From contig NZ_RHOY01000001.1 of NCBI RefSeq assembly GCF_003946725.1, positions 1 to 64,000 on the forward strand: a stretch of DNA of 64,000 nt. Reading direction: 5' to 3'. The stretch comes from Agrilactobacillus yilanensis. Lineage in GTDB: Bacteria > Bacillota > Bacilli > Lactobacillales > Lactobacillaceae. Made by a program: the position numbers and the translations under genes. Position 1 is the first letter of the stretch; each line of letters begins with the position of its first letter. The notes below the pieces were generated by a model, which did not search any database, was not told the DNA's origin, and was given only the letters and a program-made list of their open reading frames with translations. Of the stretch, positions 53,388 through 62,037 are shown one piece after another.

Positions 53388-55637
53388 ATGCAAATGATTA
53401 AAACATCCCCCATCGTTTTATCAGATGAATTTATAGATGACGTTACAAAAACAATTACCCCACATTGGGGTGCCTTAGGTTGGGTTACATACAAACGGAC
53501 CTACGCCCGCTGGCTGCCTGAAGCACAACGGACTGAAAATTGGTCAGAAACCGTTAAACGGGTAGTTGAAGGTAATATTAATTTAGATCCCAGATTAAAA
53601 GATGCGCAAGTATCTGAAACAACTATCGCTGACCTTACACAAGAAGCCCAACAACTCTATAAGCTAATTTATGGCTTAGCTGCGACCCCTTCTGGTCGAA
53701 ACTTATGGATTTCAGGTACCGATTATCAAAAACGCAACGGTGATGCCTTAAACAACTGCTGGTTCATCGCCATCCGGCCACAAGCCTATGGTGATAGTCA
53801 TATTGTTCCAGATTACTTAACGCAAGACCAAGTTGCGCCTTCAATGCCGTTTTCATTTCTATTTGATCAATTAATGAAAGGTGGCGGTGTGGGCTTTTCA
53901 GTTGTCCAAGCTAATATCAAACAAATTCCTAAAGTCACCCACCGTACAAAACTTACCATCTTGATTGATCAGGCCAGTGCTTCTTATGAAGATTCAATCG
54001 CTTTGGGTGCCGTGGACAAGACGGTTTGGTTACAGACCCATCAATTATCTGAGGTCCGTTATTATGAACTACCCGATACTCGCGAAGGCTGGGTTTTAGC
54101 CAATGCCAATTTAATTGACGGTCATTTTACGGATACAAATCCCAATCTTAACGACCATTTAGTTTTAGATATTAGTCAAATTCGACCTAAAAATGCTAGA
54201 ATCAAAGGTTTTGGTGGTACTGCTTCTGGGCCAATGCCATTAGTAGAAATGTTGTTTGATATTAATCAGCTGTTAAATCAACGATTAAATACTTATTTAA
54301 CTTCTGTAGACTGTACAGATATTGCCAATTTAATTGGTAAAACTGTCGTTGCCGGTAATGTCCGGCGCTCCGCTGAGCTAGCTTTAGGTTCTGCAGAAGA
54401 CGACGCCTTTATCACGATGAAACAAGATCAAGATCAGCTCTATCATCATCGCTGGGCCTCTAACAATAGTGTCGCAGTGGACACTCAATTTTCAAATTAT
54501 AACCCTATCGCTGAGGCCATTACCCATAATGGTGAACCGGGCATTGTTAACCTTGAATTATCCAAAAACTACGGCCGCCTCATTGATGGCTACCAACCAG
54601 GGATTGATGATCAAGTTGAAGGCATGAATCCTTGTGGTGAAATTTCTTTAGCCAATGGTGAACCTTGCAACTTGTTTGAAGTTTTCCCTTATGTCGCGAC
54701 GCAAGAAGGCTGGTCTTTAGAAGAAGCCTTCACTCTGGCTACACGTTACACTAAGCGGGTAACCTTCAGTGACTATGAATGGGCTGTTTCACGCGCAATT
54801 ATTCAAAAGAATCGGCGTATTGGTATTTCTATGTCTGGTATTCAAGATTGGTTCTTAAATGCCTTTGGAAATCGTGTTGTGACTGGTTTTGAAACAGAAG
54901 TCACGCCCGACACTCATGAAACTGTAGAAACACCGATTTATGATCCTGCGATCGTTGCTCAAATTGATGCTTTATATCAGACAATTGTGACCGCTGATAA
55001 AGTTTATGCGGATACATTGCACTGTGCACCTTCTTTGAAACATACAACGGTCAAACCTTCTGGAACCGTCGCTAAATTAGCGGGTGTTTCTGAAGGCATG
55101 CACTTCCATTATGCTGGCTATTTAATTCAACGGATTCGTTTCCAAGACAATGATCCGCTCTTACCGGCTTTAAAAGCTTGCGGCTATTTCATGGAACCGG
55201 ATGTTTATACTAAAAATACCGTCTGCGTTGAATTTCCAATTAAAGCGGCTAATGCGGACAGTCCACAATTTGCCTCTGCAGGAACGGTTTCAATTGCGGA
55301 ACAATTTGCGACTCAAGCCTTTTTACAAACTTACTGGTCTGATAATGCCGTCAGCTGTACCGTGACTTTCCAACCTGAAGAAGCCGATCAAATTGCCGGT
55401 TTATTGCAACAATACCGACATACAATTAAGTCAACATCCTTATTGCCTTATGCAGGGGATGCCTTTAAACAAGCCCCTAAAGAACCGATTGATCTTAAAA
55501 CTTACCGACAAAAATGTTCTGAAATCTCAGACGATGTGGCTGAAGTTTTTGCTAAATTAAACAACAACCATGACCAAAAAGACATCGAATTAGTCGATCA
55601 ATCCGACTGTGCCGGTGGTGCTTGTCCCATTAAATAA
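53388..55637 (+). CDS. nrdJ: Class II adenosylcobalamin-dependent ribonucleoside-triphosphate reductase
   Basis: 749 residues, close in length and layout to the Lactobacillus leichmannii enzyme. Active-site residues: Cys124 in NNCWF, Cys416 and Glu418 in NPCGEIS (thiyl radical and acid), Cys427, and the C-terminal redox pair Cys741/Cys746 in CAGGACPIK. Converts NTPs to dNTPs with adenosylcobalamin and thioredoxin. Strong AAGGAGG. Followed closely by B12 handling genes. No cobalamin riboswitch seen upstream; tandem NrdR boxes are. Confidence 0.95.
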   Translation: MQMIKTSPIVLSDEFIDDVTKTITPHWGALGWVTYKRTYARWLPEAQRTENWSETVKRVVEGNINLDPRLKDAQVSETTIADLTQEAQQLYKLIYGLAATPSGRNLWISGTDYQKRNGDALNNCWFIAIRPQAYGDSHIVPDYLTQDQVAPSMPFSFLFDQLMKGGGVGFSVVQANIKQIPKVTHRTKLTILIDQASASYEDSIALGAVDKTVWLQTHQLSEVRYYELPDTREGWVLANANLIDGHFTDTNPNLNDHLVLDISQIRPKNARIKGFGGTASGPMPLVEMLFDINQLLNQRLNTYLTSVDCTDIANLIGKTVVAGNVRRSAELALGSAEDDAFITMKQDQDQLYHHRWASNNSVAVDTQFSNYNPIAEAITHNGEPGIVNLELSKNYGRLIDGYQPGIDDQVEGMNPCGEISLANGEPCNLFEVFPYVATQEGWSLEEAFTLATRYTKRVTFSDYEWAVSRAIIQKNRRIGISMSGIQDWFLNAFGNRVVTGFETEVTPDTHETVETPIYDPAIVAQIDALYQTIVTADKVYADTLHCAPSLKHTTVKPSGTVAKLAGVSEGMHFHYAGYLIQRIRFQDNDPLLPALKACGYFMEPDVYTKNTVCVEFPIKAANADSPQFASAGTVSIAEQFATQAFLQTYWSDNAVSCTVTFQPEEADQIAGLLQQYRHTIKSTSLLPYAGDAFKQAPKEPIDLKTYRQKCSEISDDVAEVFAKLNNNHDQKDIELVDQSDCAGGACPIK

Positions 55638-55654
55638 TAATCTAGGAGTTTATC

Positions 55655-56044
55655 ATGAAAAAATTACGTTACCTACTTGTTACTTTTATTGCTCTACTTA
55701 GTCTTTCTGGGAGTGTAGCTGCCCCAATCTTCACCCCACAAGTGACCCAAGCTGCTGCAAAACAAACCATTAAAGTAACTTACACCTTAAAAAAGAATAA
55801 AAAAACTCTTTCTAAAAAAACGGTCACCGTTAAAAAGAACAGCACTGTTTTGACCGGCTTAAAGAAAAATTGGCCTGTTCAATTAAATAAAGGCTTTGTA
55901 ACTACCATTGATCATCAAAAACAAAATACAAAGAAAAAATTATACTGGACATATACCATTAATGGCAAAATGGCCACTAAAGGTGTTAAATCCCAAAAGT
56001 TAAAAGCCAACGATAAAGTTGTCTTTACATTGAGCCAGTCCTAG
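55655..56044 (+). CDS. Small secreted DUF4430 (transcobalamin C-terminal-like) protein
   Basis: 129 residues. Signal peptide cut around TQAAA (residue 34), then a Lys-rich beta domain of about 90 residues ending LYWTYTINGK and LKANDKVVFTLSQS; LYWTYTINGK type motif is found in DUF4430 domains related to the C-terminal domain of intrinsic factor and transcobalamin. 17 bases after nrdJ and 9 before the CbrT-like S component, so a role in capturing cobalamin at the surface is a good inference. It is Cys-free and lacks a lipobox. Confidence 0.75.
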   Translation: MKKLRYLLVTFIALLSLSGSVAAPIFTPQVTQAAAKQTIKVTYTLKKNKKTLSKKTVTVKKNSTVLTGLKKNWPVQLNKGFVTTIDHQKQNTKKKLYWTYTINGKMATKGVKSQKLKANDKVVFTLSQS

Positions 56045-56053
56045 GCGTTTATT

Positions 56054-56569
56054 ATGGCTAAAAATCATGTCCGCATTCGTAAGATCACTTTAATCGGCGT
56101 CTTATGTGCCCTATGCATTGTTTTACGGATCATTAAGCTTCCCGTCCCCAACGTACAGCCAGTAACCGATATTTTAATGATCGTCACCTTAACAATGGGT
56201 GTCCGCTATGGCTTTTTATTGGCAACTTTGACGATGGTCTTATCGAACATTATTTTAGGGTTTGGTATATGGACCTTACCGCAAATCGCAGCTTATATGG
56301 TCTGTATTCTCACGATAGCCGCATTTAAATGGCTGCTGCCACTAGAACACTGGTTTTGGCTGCAATTGCTCTTGTGCACCTTATTAGGCTTTGAATACGG
56401 ACTTGTTGTCAGTTTAGGCATGGCAGTAATTGGCAGTGCCCCTGCTTTTTTAGCCTATTACCTCAGCGGCCTATTATTCGATTTAGCTCATGCCATTGGT
56501 AACTTTGTTTTTTACCCATTATTAAAACCCCCTTTAACAAAAGCCCTGAAACGATACATGCTAACTTAA
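56054..56569 (+). CDS. cbrT: ECF transporter S component, CbrT-like (cobalamin)
   Basis: 171 residues, six TM segments, N-terminal charged stretch and the LP.VQPVTDILMIVTLTMG region (about residues 28-50). Resembles the CbrT cobalamin S component described from Lactobacillus delbrueckii, where the gene sits by nrdJ and pduO genes, as it does here. The shared EcfA/A'/T energising module is elsewhere. Binds vitamin B12 or precursors. Confidence 0.8.
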   Translation: MAKNHVRIRKITLIGVLCALCIVLRIIKLPVPNVQPVTDILMIVTLTMGVRYGFLLATLTMVLSNIILGFGIWTLPQIAAYMVCILTIAAFKWLLPLEHWFWLQLLLCTLLGFEYGLVVSLGMAVIGSAPAFLAYYLSGLLFDLAHAIGNFVFYPLLKPPLTKALKRYMLT

Positions 56570-56586
56570 ATTCGAGGTGTTTAGCT

Positions 56587-57126
56587 ATCAAAATTTATAC
56601 AAAAGTTGGCGACCAAGGCTATACACGCCAAATAACCGGCCAAATGGTCCCAAAGTTTGATCTCCAGATCGAAGCTTTAGGTGCCTTAGATGAACTGCAA
56701 TCTTGGTTAGGCGTTGTTTTAGCCCAATTATCGCCCAAAACCCAAAGCTTAAAATCAGAATTAATTACCGTCCAGCGTCAACTCTATTATCTACAAGCAG
56801 ACCTAAACGTCGCCGCCTCAAACGTCATTAACGCTGAAGACGTCACAAATCTAGAACAAAGAATTGACACCATCATGGCACAAGTCCCCGCAATTAAAGC
56901 CTTTATTCTCCCCGGTGGTCAAATAACTGGTGCAAATCTTCAATACGCCAGAACATTAGCCCGTCGTGCCGAACGGACCATGGCAAACCTGCACCTACAA
57001 CAAACCAAAATAAACCCAATTCTATTACAATACATTAATCGCCTATCCGATTATTTATTCGCCCTAGCCCGTTACGCCAACCTATTAGACGATTACACAG
57101 ACATCCCCAGCAAAACCAGAGCGTGA
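56587..57126 (+). CDS. Cob(I)alamin adenosyltransferase, PduO type, with apparent ATC start
   Basis: 179 residues read from codon 56587. Makes adenosylcobalamin from cobalamin and ATP, the cofactor of NrdJ. The N-terminal ATP loop KIYTKVGDQGYT is intact only if translation starts at ATC 56587, 7 bases after GAGGTG; the first ATG (56644) would remove it. No ATG, GTG or TTG lies in frame nearby. Later motifs RRAERTMANL and INRLSDYLFALAR match the family. Its last three residues (TRA) and stop come from the opening AGAGCGTGA of a repeat unit. Confidence 0.82.
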   Translation: MKIYTKVGDQGYTRQITGQMVPKFDLQIEALGALDELQSWLGVVLAQLSPKTQSLKSELITVQRQLYYLQADLNVAASNVINAEDVTNLEQRIDTIMAQVPAIKAFILPGGQITGANLQYARTLARRAERTMANLHLQQTKINPILLQYINRLSDYLFALARYANLLDDYTDIPSKTRA

Positions 57127-57530
57127 GCCAACACGATTTGATTTCGTAATATAACCTAGATTTGGCAGATAGTCGCCTGCGACTAACAACAAAGCGTAGT
57201 TATATGTAGAAATCAGTGTTGGTGAACGCGTTTTAGAACCAGAGCGTGACAAAAGACGGGTTGATTTTGAGCATAGCCTAGACTAACGCCGTGAGCGGGC
57301 TTCGCTTACAAGTTAGACGTAGCTAAGCGCAAAAATCAGTCTTTTGGAACGCGTTTTAAAGTCAGAGCGTGAGCTAGAGCGGGAAATCCTCGAGCACTAA
57401 CCTAGACTTACAACATAAGCCCGAACTTGGCTTGTGAGTAAGGCGTAGTTAGGTGAGAGCTTTGTTCTAGTGAACGCGTTTCAAAGCCAGAGCGTGAGCT
57501 AGAGCGGGAAAACCGTGAATACTAACCTAA
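57118..57530 (+). repeat. Palindromic 3' UTR repeat cluster 5 (three full units and a half)
   Basis: Units 57118-57233 (type C), 57241-57356 (B), 57364-57481 (A arms with the ACATAAGCCC-type apex) and a 5' half at 57489-57529. The first unit starts inside the last codons of the adenosyltransferase gene. The terminator at 57529 follows directly, so the half unit looks cut off by it. Confidence 0.92.
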
Positions 57531-57571
57531 AAAAGACAGATCCGAGCATAATTGCTTGTTCTGTCTTTTTT
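57529..57571 (+). terminator. Intrinsic terminator of the cobalamin operon
   Basis: Stem AAAAAGACAG / CTGTCTTTTT with a 21-base loop. It joins directly to the truncated repeat. Remaining sequence to queG has a TTGTCA-type region but no clear promoter. Confidence 0.75.
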
Positions 57572-57666
57572 ACTAACATATTAGTTTTTATAGGTTAACT
57601 GATAATTGTCAAGCACCGTTTTTTCTAGTAAACTAAGGCCAAACTTTAATCTAAGGAGGTCGAAGT

Positions 57667-58842
57667 ATGGCCGATAATATTGACTTAAAAGCAAAAATTA
57701 TCACCGCGAGCCAAACTATTGGTATTGATAGAATTGGGTTTGCCAGCGCCGATAATTTTGAAACTTTACGGGCTGATTTGGTACAACAAAAAGCAGCTGG
57801 CCACACAACTGGTTTTGAACATCAGAACTTAGATGAACGGCTCAATCCTGATCTCATTTTTAAAGAGCCCAAAACAATTATTGCCATCGCCTTGGCTTAC
57901 CCCACCCGCCTAAAGACACCACCCAAAAGAACCGGTCACAAACGCGGACAGTTTGCCCGGGCTTCATGGGGTACCGATTATCATTTTATTTTGAGAGATA
58001 AAATGGCGGCTTTAATTTCAGAAATTAAAAATTTAACGGGGCAAGATGCCACTATTCGTTTTAAACCGATGGTAGATACCGGTGAACTGATCGATGTAGC
58101 CGTTGCACAGCGGGCTGGCCTAGGATTTATTGGTAAAAATGGTCTACTAATCACTGAAGAATTTGGTTCTTTTGTTTATTTAGGTGAAATCATCACCAAT
58201 CTCAGTTTAGCACCAGATACACCTATTGATAGCCAGTGTGGCACTTGTACCCGTTGCATTGATTTTTGCCCTCCCCACGCCCTAATGGGAAATGGCCAAC
58301 TCAATGGACAACGTTGCCTCTCTTATCAAACACAAACAAAAGATTTAATGGCTGAAGAATTTCGACCTTTGATTCGCAACGTGATCTATGGCTGTGATAT
58401 TTGCCAACTCGCCTGTCCATTCAATAAGCAAAAAAATGAACACCGTCATCCAGAAATGGCCCCCATTGCCGATGTTGTCCAACCAGAACTAACGCCTTTA
58501 TTAACAATGACCAACCGTCAATTCAATGATAAATTTGGCCAATTAGCAGGTTCTTGGCGGGGGAAAAAACCTCTGCAGCGTAATGCGATCATTGCCTTGG
58601 CTAATTTAAAAGCAACAGAAGCTATTCCAGAACTGAAACAGGTTGTTGAAACAGATCCTAGACCAATGATTCGAGCAACGGCCGCCTATGCTTTAGGCCG
58701 CCTAGCAAAGGACTATAATCCTGACCTAATTAACCTCTTACAGAAAACTTATATACAAGAAGTTAAACAGGCTGTGGCACCAGAATATCTTTTGGAATAC
58801 CAACACGCTATTGAAAAACTAGAAAATTTGAGACCTTGTTAA
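57667..58842 (+). CDS. queG: Epoxyqueuosine reductase
   Basis: 391 residues. Last step of queuosine tRNA modification, using cobalamin and two [4Fe-4S] clusters. Asp137 in MVDTGELID is the likely catalytic acid; ferredoxin cysteines in CGTCTRCIDFCP (about 191-202) and CDICQLACP (about 239-247); C-terminal HEAT-like repeats (about 300-350). Length typical. AAGGAGG before ATG. The cobalamin need links it to the island just upstream, although a terminator lies between. Confidence 0.92.
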   Translation: MADNIDLKAKIITASQTIGIDRIGFASADNFETLRADLVQQKAAGHTTGFEHQNLDERLNPDLIFKEPKTIIAIALAYPTRLKTPPKRTGHKRGQFARASWGTDYHFILRDKMAALISEIKNLTGQDATIRFKPMVDTGELIDVAVAQRAGLGFIGKNGLLITEEFGSFVYLGEIITNLSLAPDTPIDSQCGTCTRCIDFCPPHALMGNGQLNGQRCLSYQTQTKDLMAEEFRPLIRNVIYGCDICQLACPFNKQKNEHRHPEMAPIADVVQPELTPLLTMTNRQFNDKFGQLAGSWRGKKPLQRNAIIALANLKATEAIPELKQVVETDPRPMIRATAAYALGRLAKDYNPDLINLLQKTYIQEVKQAVAPEYLLEYQHAIEKLENLRPC

Positions 58843-58886
58843 AAAAAGCATTGCATTCAAGAATATCTTGAATACAATGCTTTTTT
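58843..58886. terminator. Bidirectional terminator between queG and the PAS-HTH regulator
   Basis: Long stem AAAAAAGCATTG.ATTCAAG with complement and 5-base loop. Confidence 0.88.
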
Positions 58887-58889
58887 AGT

Positions 58890-59594
58890 TTAATATCCGA
58901 AACGCTTACTTTCTTTTAGTTCTTGAATATAACGGTAAATCGTTGGTTCCGAAACACCAAGTGCTCTAGCAACATCAACCACAGAATATTTCATGTTAAA
59001 GACACCTTCATCTAATAACTGGGAAACAATATTCCGCCGATCTTGTGCTTTGAAATTGTCTTGATCAATACCGTAACTCAATACGACTTGGTCAATCTTT
59101 TCACGGACCATTTCATGAATTTTGTCTGCAAAACTCATATCTTCAATCTTACTGTTCCGACGAGCCATGGAGACTTCACTACTAATATTATTAATAATGT
59201 CAGTATTCAGCTGATACAGTTTTGCCAAATTGGCATTGGCCCGTAAAGCTGTGATAAATGGCGTAGCATCTGTGATAACACTAATGGCAACTTTCCCCAT
59301 ACTAGGCGCTTCTAAAATCGTTACTGACATATTGAGCGTCTTGTGTTTCAAGTTAAATTGTTCATGAAATTGATCTGTGCCACTTTGCAATGCCTTTTCA
59401 ATTCTTTCACGAACGAGTTCAGGTGTATCATCTGATTTTCTAACATCCAAAATGCTACCGTTTTTGATCATCAAGATTGGAAAATTAGCTTCTGTTAAAT
59501 CGGTTAACACAATATCGCTATTTTTCCCTTGGATCATACTAAGATATTCAATTAAATTTTGATAATAATTAATTTGTTCTGTTGATAGATCCAT
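58890..59594 (-). CDS. YheO-like PAS-domain transcriptional regulator
   Basis: 234 residues from ATG 59594. N-terminal PAS-like domain of the YheO family (about 20-120), and a C-terminal DNA-binding region with SVVDVARALGVSEPTIYRYIQELK (about 200-225), a helix-turn-helix. Ligand unknown; relatives in lactobacilli are often called helix-turn-helix domain proteins. Only a weak ribosome binding site (GGAAA) is seen. A TTG at 59609 is an alternative. Confidence 0.75.
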   Translation of the reverse strand: MDLSTEQINYYQNLIEYLSMIQGKNSDIVLTDLTEANFPILMIKNGSILDVRKSDDTPELVRERIEKALQSGTDQFHEQFNLKHKTLNMSVTILEAPSMGKVAISVITDATPFITALRANANLAKLYQLNTDIINNISSEVSMARRNSKIEDMSFADKIHEMVREKIDQVVLSYGIDQDNFKAQDRRNIVSQLLDEGVFNMKYSVVDVARALGVSEPTIYRYIQELKESKRFGY

Positions 59595-59901
59595 AATAAA
59601 TTTCCACAACCTTAAAAAGCAATTTTATTTTTTGGTAATTACACATTACCGTTTTATTCAATCTCTAACGACTTACATTATAACAAAACAAAAGCAAAAA
59701 AATCCATATAAAAATATCATTTTAGCTAAAAATTTATAAATTTTTTTCAAGCCAGCTGAATTGGTATAACACAAATGTCGCGTTTCATTCAAAAATTGAT
59801 TTAGAAAATATAATTATATTTTTGTGAAATAGAACAATATAAAATATAGCCTATTAACATTATACAATAAATTTGTAACTATTATTATGAATTATTTGTG
59901 A
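59595..59901. other. AT-rich intergenic region, nothing recognised
   Basis: About 300 bases, very AT-rich, between the regulator start and the permease stop. A TATAAT-type box lies near 59674-59680 on the minus strand, but no matching -35, terminator or ORF is clear. Confidence 0.6.
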
Positions 59902-61275
59902 CTATTCTACTATCTTATTCACCTTATTTGTATGTTTATAGCCTAAGATAAACATGACAATCAGCCAAACGATAGAAGATACAGCAGCTGGAACTGTACT
60001 TCTATTCAGTAACAAAATAACAAAAACAACTGCTAAAAAGGCTAAAACGAGATAGTCCGAAAATGGATATAATGGTGCCTTAAATTTACTCTGTTGTGCC
60101 ATTTTTGTCTTCTTATACCGAATATGCGTCACAATAATACTACCCCAAATAAACAGAAAACTTGTTGTTGCAATACTTGTAATAAAAGTAAAAACAGATT
60201 CGGGAATAAAAATATTTAACAACACAGCTAAAGCTATGACAAATGCTGAAAACTTTAAAGCTGCAGCGGGGACTTGATGCCGTGATAGCTTACCTAAAGG
60301 TTTTACAATATTTGATTTACTATCATAGGTCAGCGAAAACAACATTCGGCCAGTGCTAAAAATTGAGCTGTTACAAGCCGAAGCCGCTGCCGTAATAACG
60401 ACAAAGTTGATAATATCTGCTGCGGCACGAATGCCAACATTTTCAAAAACTAACACAAACGGGCTTTGATCTGGCAACACCCTATTCCATGGAAAGATCG
60501 AAATGATTACAAATAAGGCACCTACATAAAATAAAATAATTCGAATAGGAATATTATTAATTGCTTTTGGCAAGACTGTTTCTGGATCCTGGGTCTCTGA
60601 AGCTGTTAAGCCAACTAGTTCAACACCGACAAAACTAAAAACAACCATTTGAAATGAAAATAAGAAGCCTTTCATGCCTTTTGGAAAGAAGCCACCGTGA
60701 TTCAAAATATTGCTAAAACTTGCATGACCAACACTCGTTTTAAAATGCGTTAAAATCATAAACAAACCAACAACAATTAACAGTACAATAGCGACAATTT
60801 TAATTAATGCAAACCAGAATTCAGTTTCACCAAAGGCAGCAACTGTAATCAAGTTTAATAATAACAAAATTCCTAATAATATCAACCCCGGGACCCACTG
60901 AGGGACATTGGGCAACCAGTAACGAATGTAGACACCAACCGCTGTAATTTCAGACATTGCAATGGCAACCCAACAAAACCAATAGGTCCAGCCGGCTACA
61001 AAGCCAACGGTCTCACCTAAATACTCTTGAATAAATTCCACATAGGAATGATAATTTAAATTTGATAATAGGAGCTCACCTAAAGCCCGCATTAAGAAAA
61101 AACAAATAACCCCTGTAATAAAATAGGCTAAAATAATAGATGGTCCCGCATAGTTAATGGCTTTACCTGAGCCTAAAAACAGACCTGTACCAATTGTTCC
61201 GCCAATCGCAATTAATTGAACGTGTCGATTCTTTAAATTTCTAGCCATTTCTGGACTATTTTCATGAGCACTCAT
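59902..61275 (-). CDS. Amino acid permease, APC superfamily (AAT type)
   Basis: 457 residues, 12 TM segments. N-terminal family sequence NRHVQLIAIGGTIGTGLFLGSG (TM1 glycine-rich substrate site, about 15-36), then ELVGLTASET in TM6. Proton-coupled amino acid uptake of the ProY/AnsP/D-Ser-D-Ala-Gly group; substrate cannot be fixed. Follows a small membrane protein gene by 22 bases and is probably in the same operon. Confidence 0.85.
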   Translation of the reverse strand: MSAHENSPEMARNLKNRHVQLIAIGGTIGTGLFLGSGKAINYAGPSIILAYFITGVICFFLMRALGELLLSNLNYHSYVEFIQEYLGETVGFVAGWTYWFCWVAIAMSEITAVGVYIRYWLPNVPQWVPGLILLGILLLLNLITVAAFGETEFWFALIKIVAIVLLIVVGLFMILTHFKTSVGHASFSNILNHGGFFPKGMKGFLFSFQMVVFSFVGVELVGLTASETQDPETVLPKAINNIPIRIILFYVGALFVIISIFPWNRVLPDQSPFVLVFENVGIRAAADIINFVVITAAASACNSSIFSTGRMLFSLTYDSKSNIVKPLGKLSRHQVPAAALKFSAFVIALAVLLNIFIPESVFTFITSIATTSFLFIWGSIIVTHIRYKKTKMAQQSKFKAPLYPFSDYLVLAFLAVVFVILLLNRSTVPAAVSSIVWLIVMFILGYKHTNKVNKIVE

Positions 61276-61297
61276 ATTCTATCTCTGCCTCCGGATT

Positions 61298-61750
61298 TTA
61301 TTGAATCTCAATTGAGCGAACTTGATGCTGATCCAAAAAATTATAAATTTCATTTAGATCTGTTTTAAAGGTTAATTTGACAATTTGCATCGCGCCAAAG
61401 TGAAAGGTGGCCACCGTTTGCTGCTTTTTATCATGGGTTAAAACGACGCTTGAAACTAAAGCGTAGGGTTTAACAACCCGCAAACTACTGATAACGCCCC
61501 AATTACTCAACCCTTTAGGCCAAAGCGCAATCGTCAAAAAAGCAACAATAATAAATAAACTGCTAATTTTGGCCGCTAAATCAATGCTCAAGTACAACAT
61601 CCCAAAAATCGTCAGCGCTGCTAATATCAACCCTGCAATTACTCGAAAACGTCCGCTTTTTGCCCGTACCTTTAAAGTAAAAGATACCCACGCTAAAGCA
61701 ATGATCAATAAAACTGTTAACAATAGATAAATATAACTTAACAAGTTCAC
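61298..61750 (-). CDS. Small membrane protein of unknown function
   Basis: 150 residues: three TM segments (about 5-25, 38-57, 63-80) then a soluble C-terminal part of about 60 residues with VKPYALVSSVVLTHDKKQQT and KTDLNEIYNFLDQ. I do not recognise the family with certainty; it resembles small DUF5673-like membrane proteins. Upstream of the permease in a likely operon. Confidence 0.6.
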   Translation of the reverse strand: MNLLSYIYLLLTVLLIIALAWVSFTLKVRAKSGRFRVIAGLILAALTIFGMLYLSIDLAAKISSLFIIVAFLTIALWPKGLSNWGVISSLRVVKPYALVSSVVLTHDKKQQTVATFHFGAMQIVKLTFKTDLNEIYNFLDQHQVRSIEIQ

Positions 61751-61941
61751 CTAAACCACCCTATCAATTAACTTCAATAACCTTAACAGTTTACCGTATT
61801 TCATTAAGGTTTTACAGTCCTGAAGTAAATATACCATTAAGTTACTCAATATATAATTAATGGTTATTTCTGATATTATATATATATTTATCTAAAATAA
61901 CCAAATAATAAGCCTGTAATTACTAAAACGTTATCGTATGT

Positions 61942-61992
61942 AAAAACACAAAGAGATTAAATCAAAAATTAATTCGATCTAACCTCTTTGTG
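61942..61992 (-). terminator. Intrinsic terminator of ackA
   Basis: Stem CACAAAGAG.TTA.ATC with complement ending at 61992; minus-strand T run TTTTTA follows. Confidence 0.75.
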
Positions 61993-62037
61993 CGTTGAAA
62001 CGTGTTTAAGAATTCTAGTATCACACGTTTTTATTTA

